This document shows, piece by piece, positions 1 through 8,522 of a DNA stretch of 64,000 nt. A model generated the notes under the pieces. It had not been told where the DNA came from, made no database searches, and saw nothing but the letters and a program-made list of their open reading frames with translations. How positions within the stretch are numbered: position 1 is the stretch's first letter; each line of letters begins with the position of its first letter. The DNA is from JBBQNJ01 sp038329845 (lineage in GTDB: Bacteria; Planctomycetota; Phycisphaerae; Tepidisphaerales; Tepidisphaeraceae). The DNA lies in NCBI GenBank assembly GCA_038329845.1, contig JBBQNJ010000017.1, positions 4,578-68,577 of the forward strand. Direction: 5' to 3'. Both the position numbers and the translations under genes were made by a program.

Positions 1-546
1 ATCCATGGCTGCAGCACGGGGCAGGGGAAAGGAGCGACATTTACCGTCCGGCTGCCGGTCCTGGCGGCTCAAGCCGCGGGTTTGCCCGTGCCTGCGATCC
101 CGCGGACGCTCGAATCCGGTCCGACCCGGCCCCTGCGCATCCTGCTCGTGGAAGACCACGGGGATACGGCCAGGATCATGCATAGGTTGCTTTCGGCCGA
201 AGGCCACGAGGTCCAGATCGCCGCCGACATCGCCACGGCCTTGAACTTTGCAATGGCGCAGCCGTTTGATTTGCTGCTCAGCGATCTGGGCCTGCCGGAT
301 GGCAGTGGGTTGGACCTGATGCGGGCGATCCGGGCCAAGGGCCTGAAGCTGGCGGGCGTCGCCCTTAGCGGCTATGGACAGCCGCGGGATATGCAACAGA
401 GCCGGGAGGCCGGTTTCGCGGTCCATTTGGTCAAGCCCGTAAGTCTTCCGAAGTTGCAGGAGGCTATTTTCAAAGCAGTCGGACCTGACACTGGCATTGC
501 CGGACGGCAAGAGGCGACCGGCGTGATGGATTCGCGTAGGAGTTGA
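1..546 (+). CDS. Hybrid sensor histidine kinase, C-terminal part (cut by window edge)
   Basis: The reading frame is open from base 1. Its first residues (STGQGKGATFTVRLPV) are the end of a histidine kinase ATPase domain: a G2-box glycine run followed by the last beta strand. After a linker of about 25 residues comes a receiver domain starting RILLVEDHGD, with a phospho-acceptor Asp in LLLSDLGLPDGSG and the conserved Lys in HLVKPVSLP. The protein is therefore a hybrid kinase whose sensor, dimerisation and most of the ATPase domain lie upstream of the window. An ATG at 82 could be mistaken for the start of a stand-alone response regulator, but the kinase tail upstream is in frame. The signal is unknown. 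Confidence 0.88.
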   Translation: MHGCSTGQGKGATFTVRLPVLAAQAAGLPVPAIPRTLESGPTRPLRILLVEDHGDTARIMHRLLSAEGHEVQIAADIATALNFAMAQPFDLLLSDLGLPDGSGLDLMRAIRAKGLKLAGVALSGYGQPRDMQQSREAGFAVHLVKPVSLPKLQEAIFKAVGPDTGIAGRQEATGVMDSRRS

Positions 547-700
547 ATCACTCGCGGCGGAACTTCTCGCAACGAGTACCCCGCCCGGCGCTTTTCGGAG
601 AGGGCGCGGGGCAGCATGCGAAGTGGTGCGGGCTACGGTGTCGAGAGATCAGCTTCGACGCGGCGGCGCGGCTTGGGCGAAGGATCGTGCGGAGCGGGCT

Positions 701-1534
701 TCAGCGTCGGGAACGGGGGGAGCGGGAGGATGCGGCTTGTTTGATGCGGGCCGTGGCGCGCTCGAGGGTGCGGCGGTCGGAACGGCTCAGGCCGTGCATG
801 CCGTGGTCGTGGACTTTCTGGAGGATGCGATCGACCGCCGACTCATCGTCCTGCTCCTGGCGCAGGCCGCGGACCGTGCGATGGTGCGCATAGCCGCGCT
901 GGAGGCGATGCCAGGCGCGGCCGCCGTAATACGGGGCGAAAAATCCGAAGGCCAGCCCGCCGAGATGGGCGGCGTCGGCGAGATTTTTGTCGCCGGCGAT
1001 CTGGAGCAGATAGAGAACCGCGTAGAGCGCCGCGGCGACGCGGATGGGGATGATCAGTAAGACCATCTCGGGGAAGAGATAGGCGCAAGCGCCCAGGCAG
1101 GCGAGGATGCTGCCGCTGGCGCCGACGAGTCCGCCGGAGGCGAAGAGATCGGGGAGAAACGCGCACATCAGGGCGTAGGTCAGCCCGGCGACGATTCCGC
1201 CGACGGTGTAGAACGCCAGCGCCCTGCGCCAGCCCCAGACTTTTTCGATGGGGGAAAGGAAAAAGTAGAGGCCCAGCAGGTTCCAGAAGATATGTCCGCC
1301 GTTGGCGTGGACGTATTGGTAAGTGATCCAGCGCCACGGCTGTCGCAGGGCGGCATAGTCGGCGAGATAGAGCTTTGCGTAATCTGGGATCTCCGGGATG
1401 CCGAACGACTGGATCAGGAAAATCGCCAGACAGGCGCCCATGACGGCCATGGTCATCGGCGCCGGCATGGGCATGGAAATGCGCATTCGCGGCGGCGGTC
1501 CTTCGCGATAATAAGATCGGTCTTCCCAACCCAT
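701..1534 (-). CDS. Rhomboid family intramembrane serine protease
   Basis: A six-helix membrane protein that cleaves transmembrane substrates within the membrane. The catalytic Ser lies in GASG (residue 140 from the ATG used) and the catalytic His in ADAAHLGG (residue 190). The usual HxxxN signature is seen as GGHIFWNLLGLYFF in helix 2. The C-terminal 60 residues are basic and cytoplasmic. I chose the ATG at 1534 because GAGG lies nine bases upstream; an in-frame TTG at 1558 abuts the stop of the NUDIX gene and would add eight residues. The two genes are probably one transcript. Substrate unknown. Confidence 0.9.
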   Translation of the reverse strand: MGWEDRSYYREGPPPRMRISMPMPAPMTMAVMGACLAIFLIQSFGIPEIPDYAKLYLADYAALRQPWRWITYQYVHANGGHIFWNLLGLYFFLSPIEKVWGWRRALAFYTVGGIVAGLTYALMCAFLPDLFASGGLVGASGSILACLGACAYLFPEMVLLIIPIRVAAALYAVLYLLQIAGDKNLADAAHLGGLAFGFFAPYYGGRAWHRLQRGYAHHRTVRGLRQEQDDESAVDRILQKVHDHGMHGLSRSDRRTLERATARIKQAASSRSPRSRR

Positions 1535-1558
1535 CGGGGCAATCCTCGCAACCGGCAA

Positions 1559-2095
1559 TCAGGCCCGTTGGAATCTCTCGTGCATCAACAGCGCGGCAAT
1601 GGTCTTGGCGTCCTGAATCCGCCCGTCGCCGATCATCTCGATGGCCCGAACCAGTGCGGTCGGCTCCAGCTCGATTTCCTCGCCTTCCTCGAGCGCCGGT
1701 GACTGCTTTTCCAGATCATAGGCGGCGAACGCGTACATCTTCTCGGTCGAGATCCCCGGCGAAGAGTAGAACGATCCAATCGGCTTGATCCGACCGGCGA
1801 GATAGCCGGTTTCCTCGAGCAGTTCCCGTCCGGCGCAGTTCATCGGATCCTCGCCGCGCTCGAGCGTGCCGGCGGGAAGCTCGGTGAGGTAGGTGTTCAG
1901 CGCATACCGGCGGTTGCGGATCAGCAGGATGGTCGCCGGATCAACAAACGCCAGCACGACGACCGCGCCCTGATGAACCACGACCTCGCGGTGGACGCGC
2001 TTGCCGGTGTCCTCATCATCCAAATGATGGACCTCCAGGCGCAGCTTCAGCCCATCGTAGATCACCTGCTTTTCGATCATGCGATATGAGGCCAT
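1559..2095 (-). CDS. NUDIX hydrolase, ADP-ribose pyrophosphatase type
   Basis: The NUDIX box is complete: GTLERGEDP followed by GRELLEETGY, giving the G-x5-E-x7-REUxEExGU pattern that binds catalytic magnesium. The N-terminal part (ILLIRNRRYALNTYLTELPAGTLE) matches the ADP-sugar pyrophosphatase group, which hydrolyses ADP-ribose and similar nucleotide sugars. Length 178 residues is normal. CAGGAG precedes the ATG. It is followed immediately by the rhomboid gene, suggesting co-transcription. The exact substrate cannot be read from the sequence. Confidence 0.9.
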   Translation of the reverse strand: MASYRMIEKQVIYDGLKLRLEVHHLDDEDTGKRVHREVVVHQGAVVVLAFVDPATILLIRNRRYALNTYLTELPAGTLERGEDPMNCAGRELLEETGYLAGRIKPIGSFYSSPGISTEKMYAFAAYDLEKQSPALEEGEEIELEPTALVRAIEMIGDGRIQDAKTIAALLMHERFQRA

Positions 2096-2155
2096 GCGAT
2101 CGCTCCTGAGCGACAGACTATCGAGCCATCGTTGCTTTGGACAGGCGGGAAATTG

Positions 2156-3127
2156 TCAGGCCGACCGATACAGCCGGTCAATAATCCGCAGCGCGGCCAA
2201 GGCGTCGTCGATGGTGCCGCACGGCGGGCGCTTGGCGGCGATGGCGTTCTTGAAGTCGCTCCACTCGGCGTGCCAACTACGATCCTCGAAGGGCCATTCC
2301 CAGCTCGTCGTCGCCGGCGGGCCCATTTGCGGGAGCATCTGATAATGGGTCAGGCGCTCGATGCCGTAACTGCCGCCGAGGCCGTCGATCTGCAGCTTCG
2401 CATGGCGACAGAAAATCTCGAAGCTGAACAGGTTCTTCCACTCGGTGCAACTTGCGTGGAGGTGAGCGACCTGTCCGGTGGCGGTGCGGAGAATGGCAAA
2501 ACCGTTGTCTTCGACCGGCATCTTCCAGAAGAACGTTCCGACATGGCCGGCAACATGGGGGAAATCACCGGCGAACCAGCGGGCCAGGTCGATCAAATGG
2601 ACCCCCTGATCGAGCATTTCCCCCCCGCCGGCGATGGCCGGGTCGGCACGCCATTCCTTGTCGTAGCCGATGCGCCCGCCGTGCCCATAGCGGGCGCGGA
2701 TATACATCAGCGCACCGGAATCCGGCGAATCGAAAATCTCGCGGGCCTTGAGCAATGCCGGATGGAAGCGGTGGTTGAATCCCACCTTGACGGTCATGCC
2801 GGAATGCCTCACCGCCTCGGCCACCGGGGCCAATTCATCGGCGTTGCGGGCCGCGGGCTTTTCGACCAAAACATGCTTGGCGGCCCGCACGGCGGCGAGC
2901 GTGATCGGCGCCAGCGCATCATTCGTCGTGGCCACGACCACCGCGTCGATGTCCGCGCGATTGACCACTTGGTGCCAGTCGGCGCAGGCATCGGCACTGT
3001 ACACCTGGGCGAGTGCCGTCGCCCGCGACAAGTCCCGATCGGCGACGGCGAGAAGGACATCGTTGCTTGCCAAAGCCCTGGCCCGCTTGGCCCCGATCAA
3101 TCCCGCGCCGATGATTGCGATTCTCAT
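2156..3127 (-). CDS. Gfo/Idh/MocA family oxidoreductase
   Basis: The N-terminal Rossmann fold begins MRIAIIGAGLIGAKRARAL, and the family signature VLVEKPAARN (the EKP motif with catalytic Lys) is present. The C-terminal half is the alpha/beta substrate domain with GGGEMLDQGVHLIDLARW, where the late DxxxH residues of the active site fall. Such enzymes oxidise or reduce sugars, inositols or sugar acids with NAD(P). The length of 323 residues is normal. It lies head to tail with an SDR and a nucleotide-sugar dehydrogenase homologue, so a role in sugar modification is likely. Substrate unknown. Confidence 0.9.
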   Translation of the reverse strand: MRIAIIGAGLIGAKRARALASNDVLLAVADRDLSRATALAQVYSADACADWHQVVNRADIDAVVVATTNDALAPITLAAVRAAKHVLVEKPAARNADELAPVAEAVRHSGMTVKVGFNHRFHPALLKAREIFDSPDSGALMYIRARYGHGGRIGYDKEWRADPAIAGGGEMLDQGVHLIDLARWFAGDFPHVAGHVGTFFWKMPVEDNGFAILRTATGQVAHLHASCTEWKNLFSFEIFCRHAKLQIDGLGGSYGIERLTHYQMLPQMGPPATTSWEWPFEDRSWHAEWSDFKNAIAAKRPPCGTIDDALAALRIIDRLYRSA

Positions 3128-3177
3128 GCGAAAAGCTCAGAAAATACGGGAATGTTCGTGATGCGAACGCGTACTGC

Positions 3178-4041
3178 TCACCAGCCGGCCCGATCCTCGG
3201 GAACGATTCGGCGAAGGGTGAAGACATCGCTCTGGGAAAGTTTTTCCCGCCGTGCGGGAAGGTTCTCCCAATCGTCCCAGACGGCGCTGAGCAGGCGACC
3301 GGTGATGCCGTCGCTGGCGGCCGAGGCCAAAAATGACGCCAGCGCCGCCCCGCGCTCCAGCGGAGCGCCGCCCTGGTCGCGCTGCTTGAGCGACTTCTCG
3401 TAGAACGAGGATCCCACCTTCTCCGGACCGGCGGTGAGCACCTCGTCGAGCAGTCGCGTATTCAACGCGCCCGGCGCGATCGCATTCACATCGACATGGG
3501 CATCCAGCAATTCCTGGGCGAACGTCTCGGTCAAGCGCACGATCGCGGCCTTGGAGGCGGCGTACGCGCTGATCCGCGGCAGCGGTGCCGTCGCCCCCCC
3601 GCCGGACAGGTTAATGATCTTGCCGTAGCCGGCCTTACGCAGATGGGGGATGATCTGCCGGCACATCATCACCGTCCCCAGCAGGTTGATGCGGATCGCG
3701 TCGAGCCACTCGGTCCAGTCGACCTCTTCGATCGGTCCCATCGGTCCGTAGACGCCGGCGTTGTTAATCAAGCCGGTGATCTTGCCGTCGAAACAGTTCA
3801 GCGCCTCGCGGATCGTCAAGGCGCAATCCAGATCGTTGCCGATGTCGGCCTGGAGTATCTCGATGCGCTGATGCCCGCCGGCGGCCATTTGACGAAGCTC
3901 ATCGCAGGCGAGCCGGAGTTTCTCTTCACCTCGGGCGGTGAGGAAAACCGAAGCGCCATCGCCCACGAATTGTTCGGCGATGACGCGGCCGAGTCCCTGG
4001 TTAGCGCCGGTGATGATGAAGTTTCGACCGTTCAGATCCAT
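3178..4041 (-). CDS. SDR family NAD(P)-dependent oxidoreductase
   Basis: A classical short-chain dehydrogenase. The cofactor motif is TGANQGLG near the N terminus, NNAG is at the expected distance, the catalytic Ser is in INLSGGG, and the catalytic pair is YAASK. The ATG at 4041 is preceded by GAGGGG nine bases upstream; the frame stays open further upstream, but that sequence belongs to the opposite-frame shadow of the neighbour. The C terminus carries a tail of about 50 residues beyond the usual fold. Its neighbours act on sugars, so a nucleotide-sugar or polyol substrate is plausible, not shown. Confidence 0.88.
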   Translation of the reverse strand: MDLNGRNFIITGANQGLGRVIAEQFVGDGASVFLTARGEEKLRLACDELRQMAAGGHQRIEILQADIGNDLDCALTIREALNCFDGKITGLINNAGVYGPMGPIEEVDWTEWLDAIRINLLGTVMMCRQIIPHLRKAGYGKIINLSGGGATAPLPRISAYAASKAAIVRLTETFAQELLDAHVDVNAIAPGALNTRLLDEVLTAGPEKVGSSFYEKSLKQRDQGGAPLERGAALASFLASAASDGITGRLLSAVWDDWENLPARREKLSQSDVFTLRRIVPEDRAGW

Positions 4042-4085
4042 AATTGTTGACCCCTCTGGGCCGCGATAAGCCAGCGCCTGTTGAT

Positions 4086-5390
4086 TCACTTCGCGGGGCG
4101 CAGCGCCTGGCCCGCGCGGCCTGGCGCGATGTACGTGATTCGCGGATCCGCCGACAGCACGCCGGCGAGAAACCAGTTCTGGTCGATCACCGTCGGCACG
4201 GCCATCGCGGCGACGAAGTCGTCGGCGACGAGCTGTCGATAGTCGGGCCATTCGGTCGCCACCACCGCCACGTCAGCGCCGCGCAACGCATCCTGGGCGC
4301 TCGAACAGAGAGTCAGAACCCCGCTCAAGTCCGGCGGCAATTGCTTGATCGCCGGATCGTGGGCCCGCACCGATGCGCCCCGTGACGCCAGCCAGCGGCA
4401 CAGCTCGATCGAAGCCGATCGGCGAAGGGTGTCGGTTGCGGGTTTATAGGTCAACCCCAGCACCGCCGCCACGCCGGTGCCCGATCGCATGGCCGCTTGC
4501 ACCTTGTCTCGAAGCCATCCCTTGTGTGTGTCGTTGCTGGCAATAACACCGTCGAACAGCGGCGTGCCGACGCCGAACGAATCGCCGAATCCCACGAGAA
4601 ACCGGACATCGCGGGCCAGGGTGCCGCCCGCGAACGCCGCCCCGGGCGACAGGTACGCCTTGGGGCCGATGCGCCCCTCGGTCTTCAGGCCGCGCTCGAC
4701 CTGTTTGGCATCGGCGCCCACCACTTCGCACAGCCGCGCCATTTCATTGGCGAAAACGACACTGGTGGCGAGAAAAGCGTTCAGCGCATGCTTGGTCATT
4801 TCCGCCGACGCGACCGTCATGAACTCGATCCGATCGCACCATGGCGAAAACAGCTTGGTGAGCTGCGGCCGATCGGCCTCATCGTCGGTCCCGACAATGA
4901 CGCGCTCGGGATGCTCGAAAACCTCGATCGCCTTGCCGAGGCGAAGATTTTCCGGCGAGCAGGCATAACGAAGGTCGCGCTGCGCCCAATCCCGGGCCAG
5001 GGACGCGGTGAACCCCACGGGCACCTGGGACGAGATCAGCACCAGCGTGCCCGGGCGAAGCTGATCGGCGATCCGGTCCAGTTGGCGGCGCACGTACGCC
5101 ACATCGGCCACGTCGCGTTCATCGACGGGCGTGTCGAACGTCACCCACAGCACTTCGGCATCCCGCATCGCCTCGGCCGGATCGGCAGTGAACCGCAGCG
5201 ATCCGGCGTCGAGGCATTGTCGGATTCGCGCATCCAGACCCGGCTCGGCCAGAGGCGCCTTGCCGTTTTGCAGTCCTTCGACGACCGCGGCGTCGAAGTC
5301 CAATCCGACCACACGGTTCGACGCCGCCGATGCGGCGCACGCCGCCGTCACGCTTCCCAGGTGCCACAGTCCAAACACGCAGATATCCAT
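4086..5390 (-). CDS. UDP-glucose/GDP-mannose dehydrogenase family protein lacking the catalytic Cys
   Basis: Three-domain architecture of nucleotide-sugar 6-dehydrogenases: N-terminal NAD fold (FGLWHLGSVTAACAA), central helix with AEMTKHALNAFLATSVVFANE (conserved Lys and Asn), and C-terminal UDP-binding domain (VLGLTYKPATDTLRRS). The motif that normally reads GGSCxPKD, with the catalytic Cys of the second oxidation, here reads AGGTLARD, so the Cys position is Thr. The segment CSPENLRLGKA also differs from the usual PEFLREG. It may catalyse only a one-step oxidation or another reaction. The ATG at 5390 begins the Rossmann fold. It is probably co-transcribed with the SDR and Gfo/Idh genes below it. 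Confidence 0.82.
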   Translation of the reverse strand: MDICVFGLWHLGSVTAACAASAASNRVVGLDFDAAVVEGLQNGKAPLAEPGLDARIRQCLDAGSLRFTADPAEAMRDAEVLWVTFDTPVDERDVADVAYVRRQLDRIADQLRPGTLVLISSQVPVGFTASLARDWAQRDLRYACSPENLRLGKAIEVFEHPERVIVGTDDEADRPQLTKLFSPWCDRIEFMTVASAEMTKHALNAFLATSVVFANEMARLCEVVGADAKQVERGLKTEGRIGPKAYLSPGAAFAGGTLARDVRFLVGFGDSFGVGTPLFDGVIASNDTHKGWLRDKVQAAMRSGTGVAAVLGLTYKPATDTLRRSASIELCRWLASRGASVRAHDPAIKQLPPDLSGVLTLCSSAQDALRGADVAVVATEWPDYRQLVADDFVAAMAVPTVIDQNWFLAGVLSADPRITYIAPGRAGQALRPAK

Positions 5391-5528
5391 CGCATCGCAC
5401 GATACCCGCAAGCGGCAGACAAGAAAATCAGGAACGGCCGGGCCGTCGGACGGCAGCGGATCGGTGCGACTGCGTTGTTTTTTGGATACAGATCGAGGAG
5501 GCATCGGCGTTGAATCGCGAGGGTAAGG

Positions 5529-6350
5529 TCACGACATCACGCTGCTCAGGAGCAGCCCGGCGATGGTGCAGTAAATGACCAGTCCAGTTACATCCACCAG
5601 CGTGGCGACAAACGGCGTGGAACTCGTCGCCGGGTCAAACCCCAAGCGGCGGATTAGCAACGGCAGCATCGCACCGGTGATCGTGCCGAATAGAACGACG
5701 CCGACGAGACTGAGCCAGACAGTGGCGCCAAGTCGAAACGAGTGTTCGCCGTAATTGACCCATCCGAAGTGTTGCCAGAGGACAATGCGAAAAAAGCCTA
5801 TGCCGCCCAGTCAGAAACCCAGAGCCAGGCCGGATTGCAACTCCCTTCCCAATACGCGCAGCCAGTCAGTGAGTCGCAGTTCACCCAATGCCAATGAACG
5901 GATGACAAGCGTGGCGGCCTGCGAGCCCGCGTTGCCGCCGCTACTGATGATCAGGGGCACGAACAGCGCCAGAACGATGGCTTTGGCGATTTGATGCTCG
6001 AAGAAACCATGCCGCCGCGCGTTTGCCTCGATGGGGCGCAGCGGGCGCTGAGCCAGCCGCCTTACTTTGCCGGCGATCGCCTGTTCCAGCCGTCCGGCCG
6101 CGATGTCGATGGCACCGCCGGCATTGGAATCGAAATGTCGAATCGTGATTATGCCGACGCCCCGAACCCAGGCATCCAGACGGCACGAGAACCGCGCCTC
6201 GCCATCGTCGCCGGGATCGTTCGTCAGCCACACGCCGATCCATGTGACTCGCCGCGACGCCCGCCGCGTCGCCTGCCACATTCGGGTTTCGGCATATTGG
6301 GTCAGTTCCTTCGCCAAGGTCAGATTGATGGGGTGAATGTCGATGCGCAT
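5529..6350 (-). pseudogene. Chimera of ribosome hibernation factor-like domain and MgtE channel half, interrupted by in-frame TGA
   Basis: AAAGGAG precedes the ATG at 6350. Residues 1 to about 105 resemble the HPF/RaiA-type protein encoded at 8523-8873 (shared MRIxI start, later IDIAAGR). From about residue 110 the chain is the MgtE magnesium channel: LALFVPLIISSGGNAGSQ, then LVIRSLALGE. At codon 180 the frame meets TGA (5811-5813). Directly after it the same frame continues for 94 codons as perfect MgtE sequence (LGGIGFFRIVLW, MLPLLIRRLGFDPA, PFVATLVDVTGLVIY) to a TGA at 5529. The MgtE N domain, CBS domains and first helix are absent. The pore Asp of the TLVD motif lies after the stop. It is probably a deletion fusion now decaying; readthrough or a sequence error are alternatives. 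Confidence 0.8.
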
Positions 6351-6534
6351 GGGGGGACTCCTTTCTCGAAGACTCGTTGTTCGACGATTCAGACGGATGT
6401 TCCAAGACGAGACGACGGCGCGAGGAAAGATCGACTTGGCTCCCGGGCTGATCGCGCGGCCGCTGCGAGATTCTCCTGTTTCAGTCCGTGGAAAACCCGA
6501 TCGCCCGCGCCCGCGGCGATGAGCGCTACTCCGG

Positions 6535-6954
6535 CTAGAGGTCCAGGTCACCGGCGGCCTCCGGCTGATAGCGCAATTTGGCCACGTGCGCGGTGTGCGA
6601 ACGATCCGGATCGCTCCATCCCAACACGTCGCCCACGCGGCTGCCGAGCAGCGCCAATCCGGTCGGCTCGAACACGCTGACCGAATCGCCGTCGCCGCAA
6701 TCGTCAGCGCCGGGGTATACCAGCGTCGCCGTCCGCGTCGTTCCGCTTCGCAGGTCCTTCAGTTCGACCTGCGAGTTCATCGTGACCAGATCGCCGGGAA
6801 CTTCGGACGATTCGCAGGCGTGGGCCTGCTCCAGTTGCTCGTTGAGCCAGTCCAGATACGGGCCGTAGGTGCTCCACGAGCGCCGGGCCGAATCGACGAC
6901 CTGCTGAAGCCTCTTGCGGTCGTTCTTGTTGATCACGAGTTTTCCGGAAAACAT
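6535..6954 (-). CDS. Rnk-like GreA/GreB C-terminal family protein, paralogue 1
   Basis: 139 residues. The C-terminal 90 residues have the FKBP-like fold signature of Rnk (nucleoside diphosphate kinase regulator) and GreA/GreB: VPGDLVTMNSQVELKDLRSG, then TGLALLGSRVGD, ending LRYQPEAAGDLDL. In Rnk this domain binds RNA polymerase. The N-terminal 45 residues are a short helical segment, too short for a Gre coiled coil with its catalytic acidic tip, so transcript cleavage is not expected. AAAGGAG precedes the ATG. This is the last member of a four-gene tandem array read right to left and is the most divergent near its C terminus. Confidence 0.87.
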   Translation of the reverse strand: MFSGKLVINKNDRKRLQQVVDSARRSWSTYGPYLDWLNEQLEQAHACESSEVPGDLVTMNSQVELKDLRSGTTRTATLVYPGADDCGDGDSVSVFEPTGLALLGSRVGDVLGWSDPDRSHTAHVAKLRYQPEAAGDLDL

Positions 6955-7079
6955 GGGAATCTCCTTTCGATGCCGGGACTAGCGCCGACCACCGGGGTCC
7001 ATCATGGCCTGACCGTCGGGCCAGGCGGGATGGGTGGTGGGCGACGATCGTCGCGGCAATACGAGTTGGCAACGTTCGC

Positions 7080-7493
7080 TCACAGGTGCAGGTCTCCGGC
7101 CGCCTCTGGCTGGTAGAGGATCCGCTCGATCTTGATCTTGCGGACTCCGGCGGGGGCATTGACCTCGACGATATCGCCGACCTTGGCGCCCAGCAGGGCC
7201 GTTCCCAGCGGGGCCAGGATTGAGAGCCGGCCGTCATCGATGTCGGAATGCTCCGGATAGACCAGCGTGTAAGTGTCACGCTCGTCGCTGCGCAGATCAC
7301 GGACGCACACCTTCGAGTTCATCGTGACGACTTTCTTCGGCACACGGGTGGAAGCGACGACCTCGCCGCGACTGAGTTCCCGGCCCAGCTCCGAGCCTAG
7401 AGGCCCCGAACTGATGCGGCTCCGCGGAGACTGAACCAGTCCGCTCAGGCGGTCGAAGTCGGCTTCAGTGATGACAACACTCTTTCCATTCAT
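7080..7493 (-). CDS. Rnk-like GreA/GreB C-terminal family protein, paralogue 2
   Basis: 137 residues. It keeps the family pattern best: ITEADFDRL at the N terminus, VPKKVVTMNSKVCVRDL, the TLVYPEHSDIDDGRLSILAPLGTALLGAKVGD core and the terminal ILYQPEAAGDLHL. It is predicted to associate with RNA polymerase through the FKBP-like domain as Rnk does. AAAGGAG lies eight bases before the ATG. It is separated from paralogue 1 by 125 bases and from paralogue 3 by 20, so the array is probably transcribed together. Each member has its own strong ribosome binding site. Confidence 0.9.
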   Translation of the reverse strand: MNGKSVVITEADFDRLSGLVQSPRSRISSGPLGSELGRELSRGEVVASTRVPKKVVTMNSKVCVRDLRSDERDTYTLVYPEHSDIDDGRLSILAPLGTALLGAKVGDIVEVNAPAGVRKIKIERILYQPEAAGDLHL

Positions 7494-7513
7494 GGCAATG
7501 CTCCTTTTGATCT

Positions 7514-7927
7514 TTACCAGGGGTATTCTCCAGCCGCTTCGGGCTGGTAAATCACTTGTTCAATCCGCAGTCGGCGCACCTTCGCGCCAAGCGTCCAATG
7601 GACGATCGCACCCACTCGTTTGCCCAGGATCGCCGCTCCGCACGGCCCGGCGACCGAAAGCCGGTCGCCGAACATGCTGGTGTCGAACGGATCCGCCAGC
7701 GTCAAAATCGTTCGCTTGCCGGTGTCCATGTCGCGCAGGCGAACCCGCGAGTCCATCGTCACCACGTTGCGGGGCACGTCTCTGGGGCTGACGATCCGCG
7801 CCGTGATGATGCGGGTCTTCAGCGCGGCAATATGATCGGCCCGGCCCCGCCCGGACACTTTGAGCCGCCGCGTCACGCCGCGCAATCGCCGCGTATCGGC
7901 ATCTGTAATGAAGGCTCCGCGATGCAT
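7514..7927 (-). CDS. Rnk-like GreA/GreB C-terminal family protein, paralogue 3
   Basis: 137 residues. It shows ITDADTRRLRGV at the N terminus, VPRNVVTMDSRVRLRDMDTG, a core CGAAILGKRVGAIVHW and the end IYQPEAAGEYPW. The N-terminal helix is richer in Arg and Lys than in the sister genes. GAAAGGAG precedes the ATG at 7927. The frame is open further upstream but only as a shadow of paralogue 4. The family call is firm; the individual role is not known. Confidence 0.88.
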   Translation of the reverse strand: MHRGAFITDADTRRLRGVTRRLKVSGRGRADHIAALKTRIITARIVSPRDVPRNVVTMDSRVRLRDMDTGKRTILTLADPFDTSMFGDRLSVAGPCGAAILGKRVGAIVHWTLGAKVRRLRIEQVIYQPEAAGEYPW

Positions 7928-7950
7928 GATGTCTCCTTTCGCTGTGGCCG

Positions 7951-8388
7951 TTAAAGGTGGTAGTCGCCCGCCGCTTCCGGCTGGTAATACACACGCTCGA
8001 TGCACAGGTGCCGCATCCCCGACCCCACGGGGCATTGCACCGTGTCGCCGACCCGCCGGTCCCGGATCGTCGCGCCCAGCGGTGCCACCACCGAAACCTT
8101 GCGGGCGACGAGATCGGCATCCTGCGGAAGAGCCAGCGTGCAACTCCATTTCTCATTGATGTCCAGATCACGCATGCCGATCAGCGAGTTCATCGTGACG
8201 ACATCTCGAGGCACGTTGCGCTGGTCCACAACTCGTGCCTGCTTAACCCACTCCGAGAGCAATTCGACGTACTCTCTGGCCACGCCATCGCATGGCGAAA
8301 AGTGATTCAGCAACTCTCGCAGGCGCAATTGATCCACATCCGTTAAAATGAGTTCGTCCACTTCCATCAACCCAATGTTCTCGCGCAT
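7951..8388 (-). CDS. Rnk-like GreA/GreB C-terminal family protein, paralogue 4
   Basis: Promoter-proximal member of the array. It has VPRDVVTMNSLIGMRDLDI, APLGATIRDRRVGD and the end VYYQPEAAGDYHL, but the core is more divergent than in paralogue 2. The start is uncertain: ATG at 8388 or ATG at 8367. The second aligns better with the sister proteins, which begin a few residues before I(L)T-x-A/V-D, and neither has a good ribosome binding site. The open frame continues to 8493 with no family similarity. Confidence 0.83.
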   Translation of the reverse strand: MRENIGLMEVDELILTDVDQLRLRELLNHFSPCDGVAREYVELLSEWVKQARVVDQRNVPRDVVTMNSLIGMRDLDINEKWSCTLALPQDADLVARKVSVVAPLGATIRDRRVGDTVQCPVGSGMRHLCIERVYYQPEAAGDYHL

Positions 8389-8522
8389 TGTCGCATCCCA
8401 TCTGCCGAGTAATTTTCTCCGTCGCGACTCGGCGGCGCGACGGAAACCCGCGCCATCTCGCATTTCCCATGCGAAACGGCGCGAGTGCCACAACTTCTGA
8501 TTGGTAAAGAGAACGTCGCGCT

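Noticed and set aside
2132..3403. Long plus-strand open frame of 423 codons opposite the Gfo/Idh gene
   Set aside because: Shadow of the Gfo/Idh and SDR genes; no recognisable domain, composition follows the antisense codon pattern.
5811..5813. Selenocysteine insertion at the in-frame TGA of the mgtE chimera
   Set aside because: No clear SECIS-like stem-loop directly downstream, and MgtE is not a known selenoprotein family; decay is simpler.
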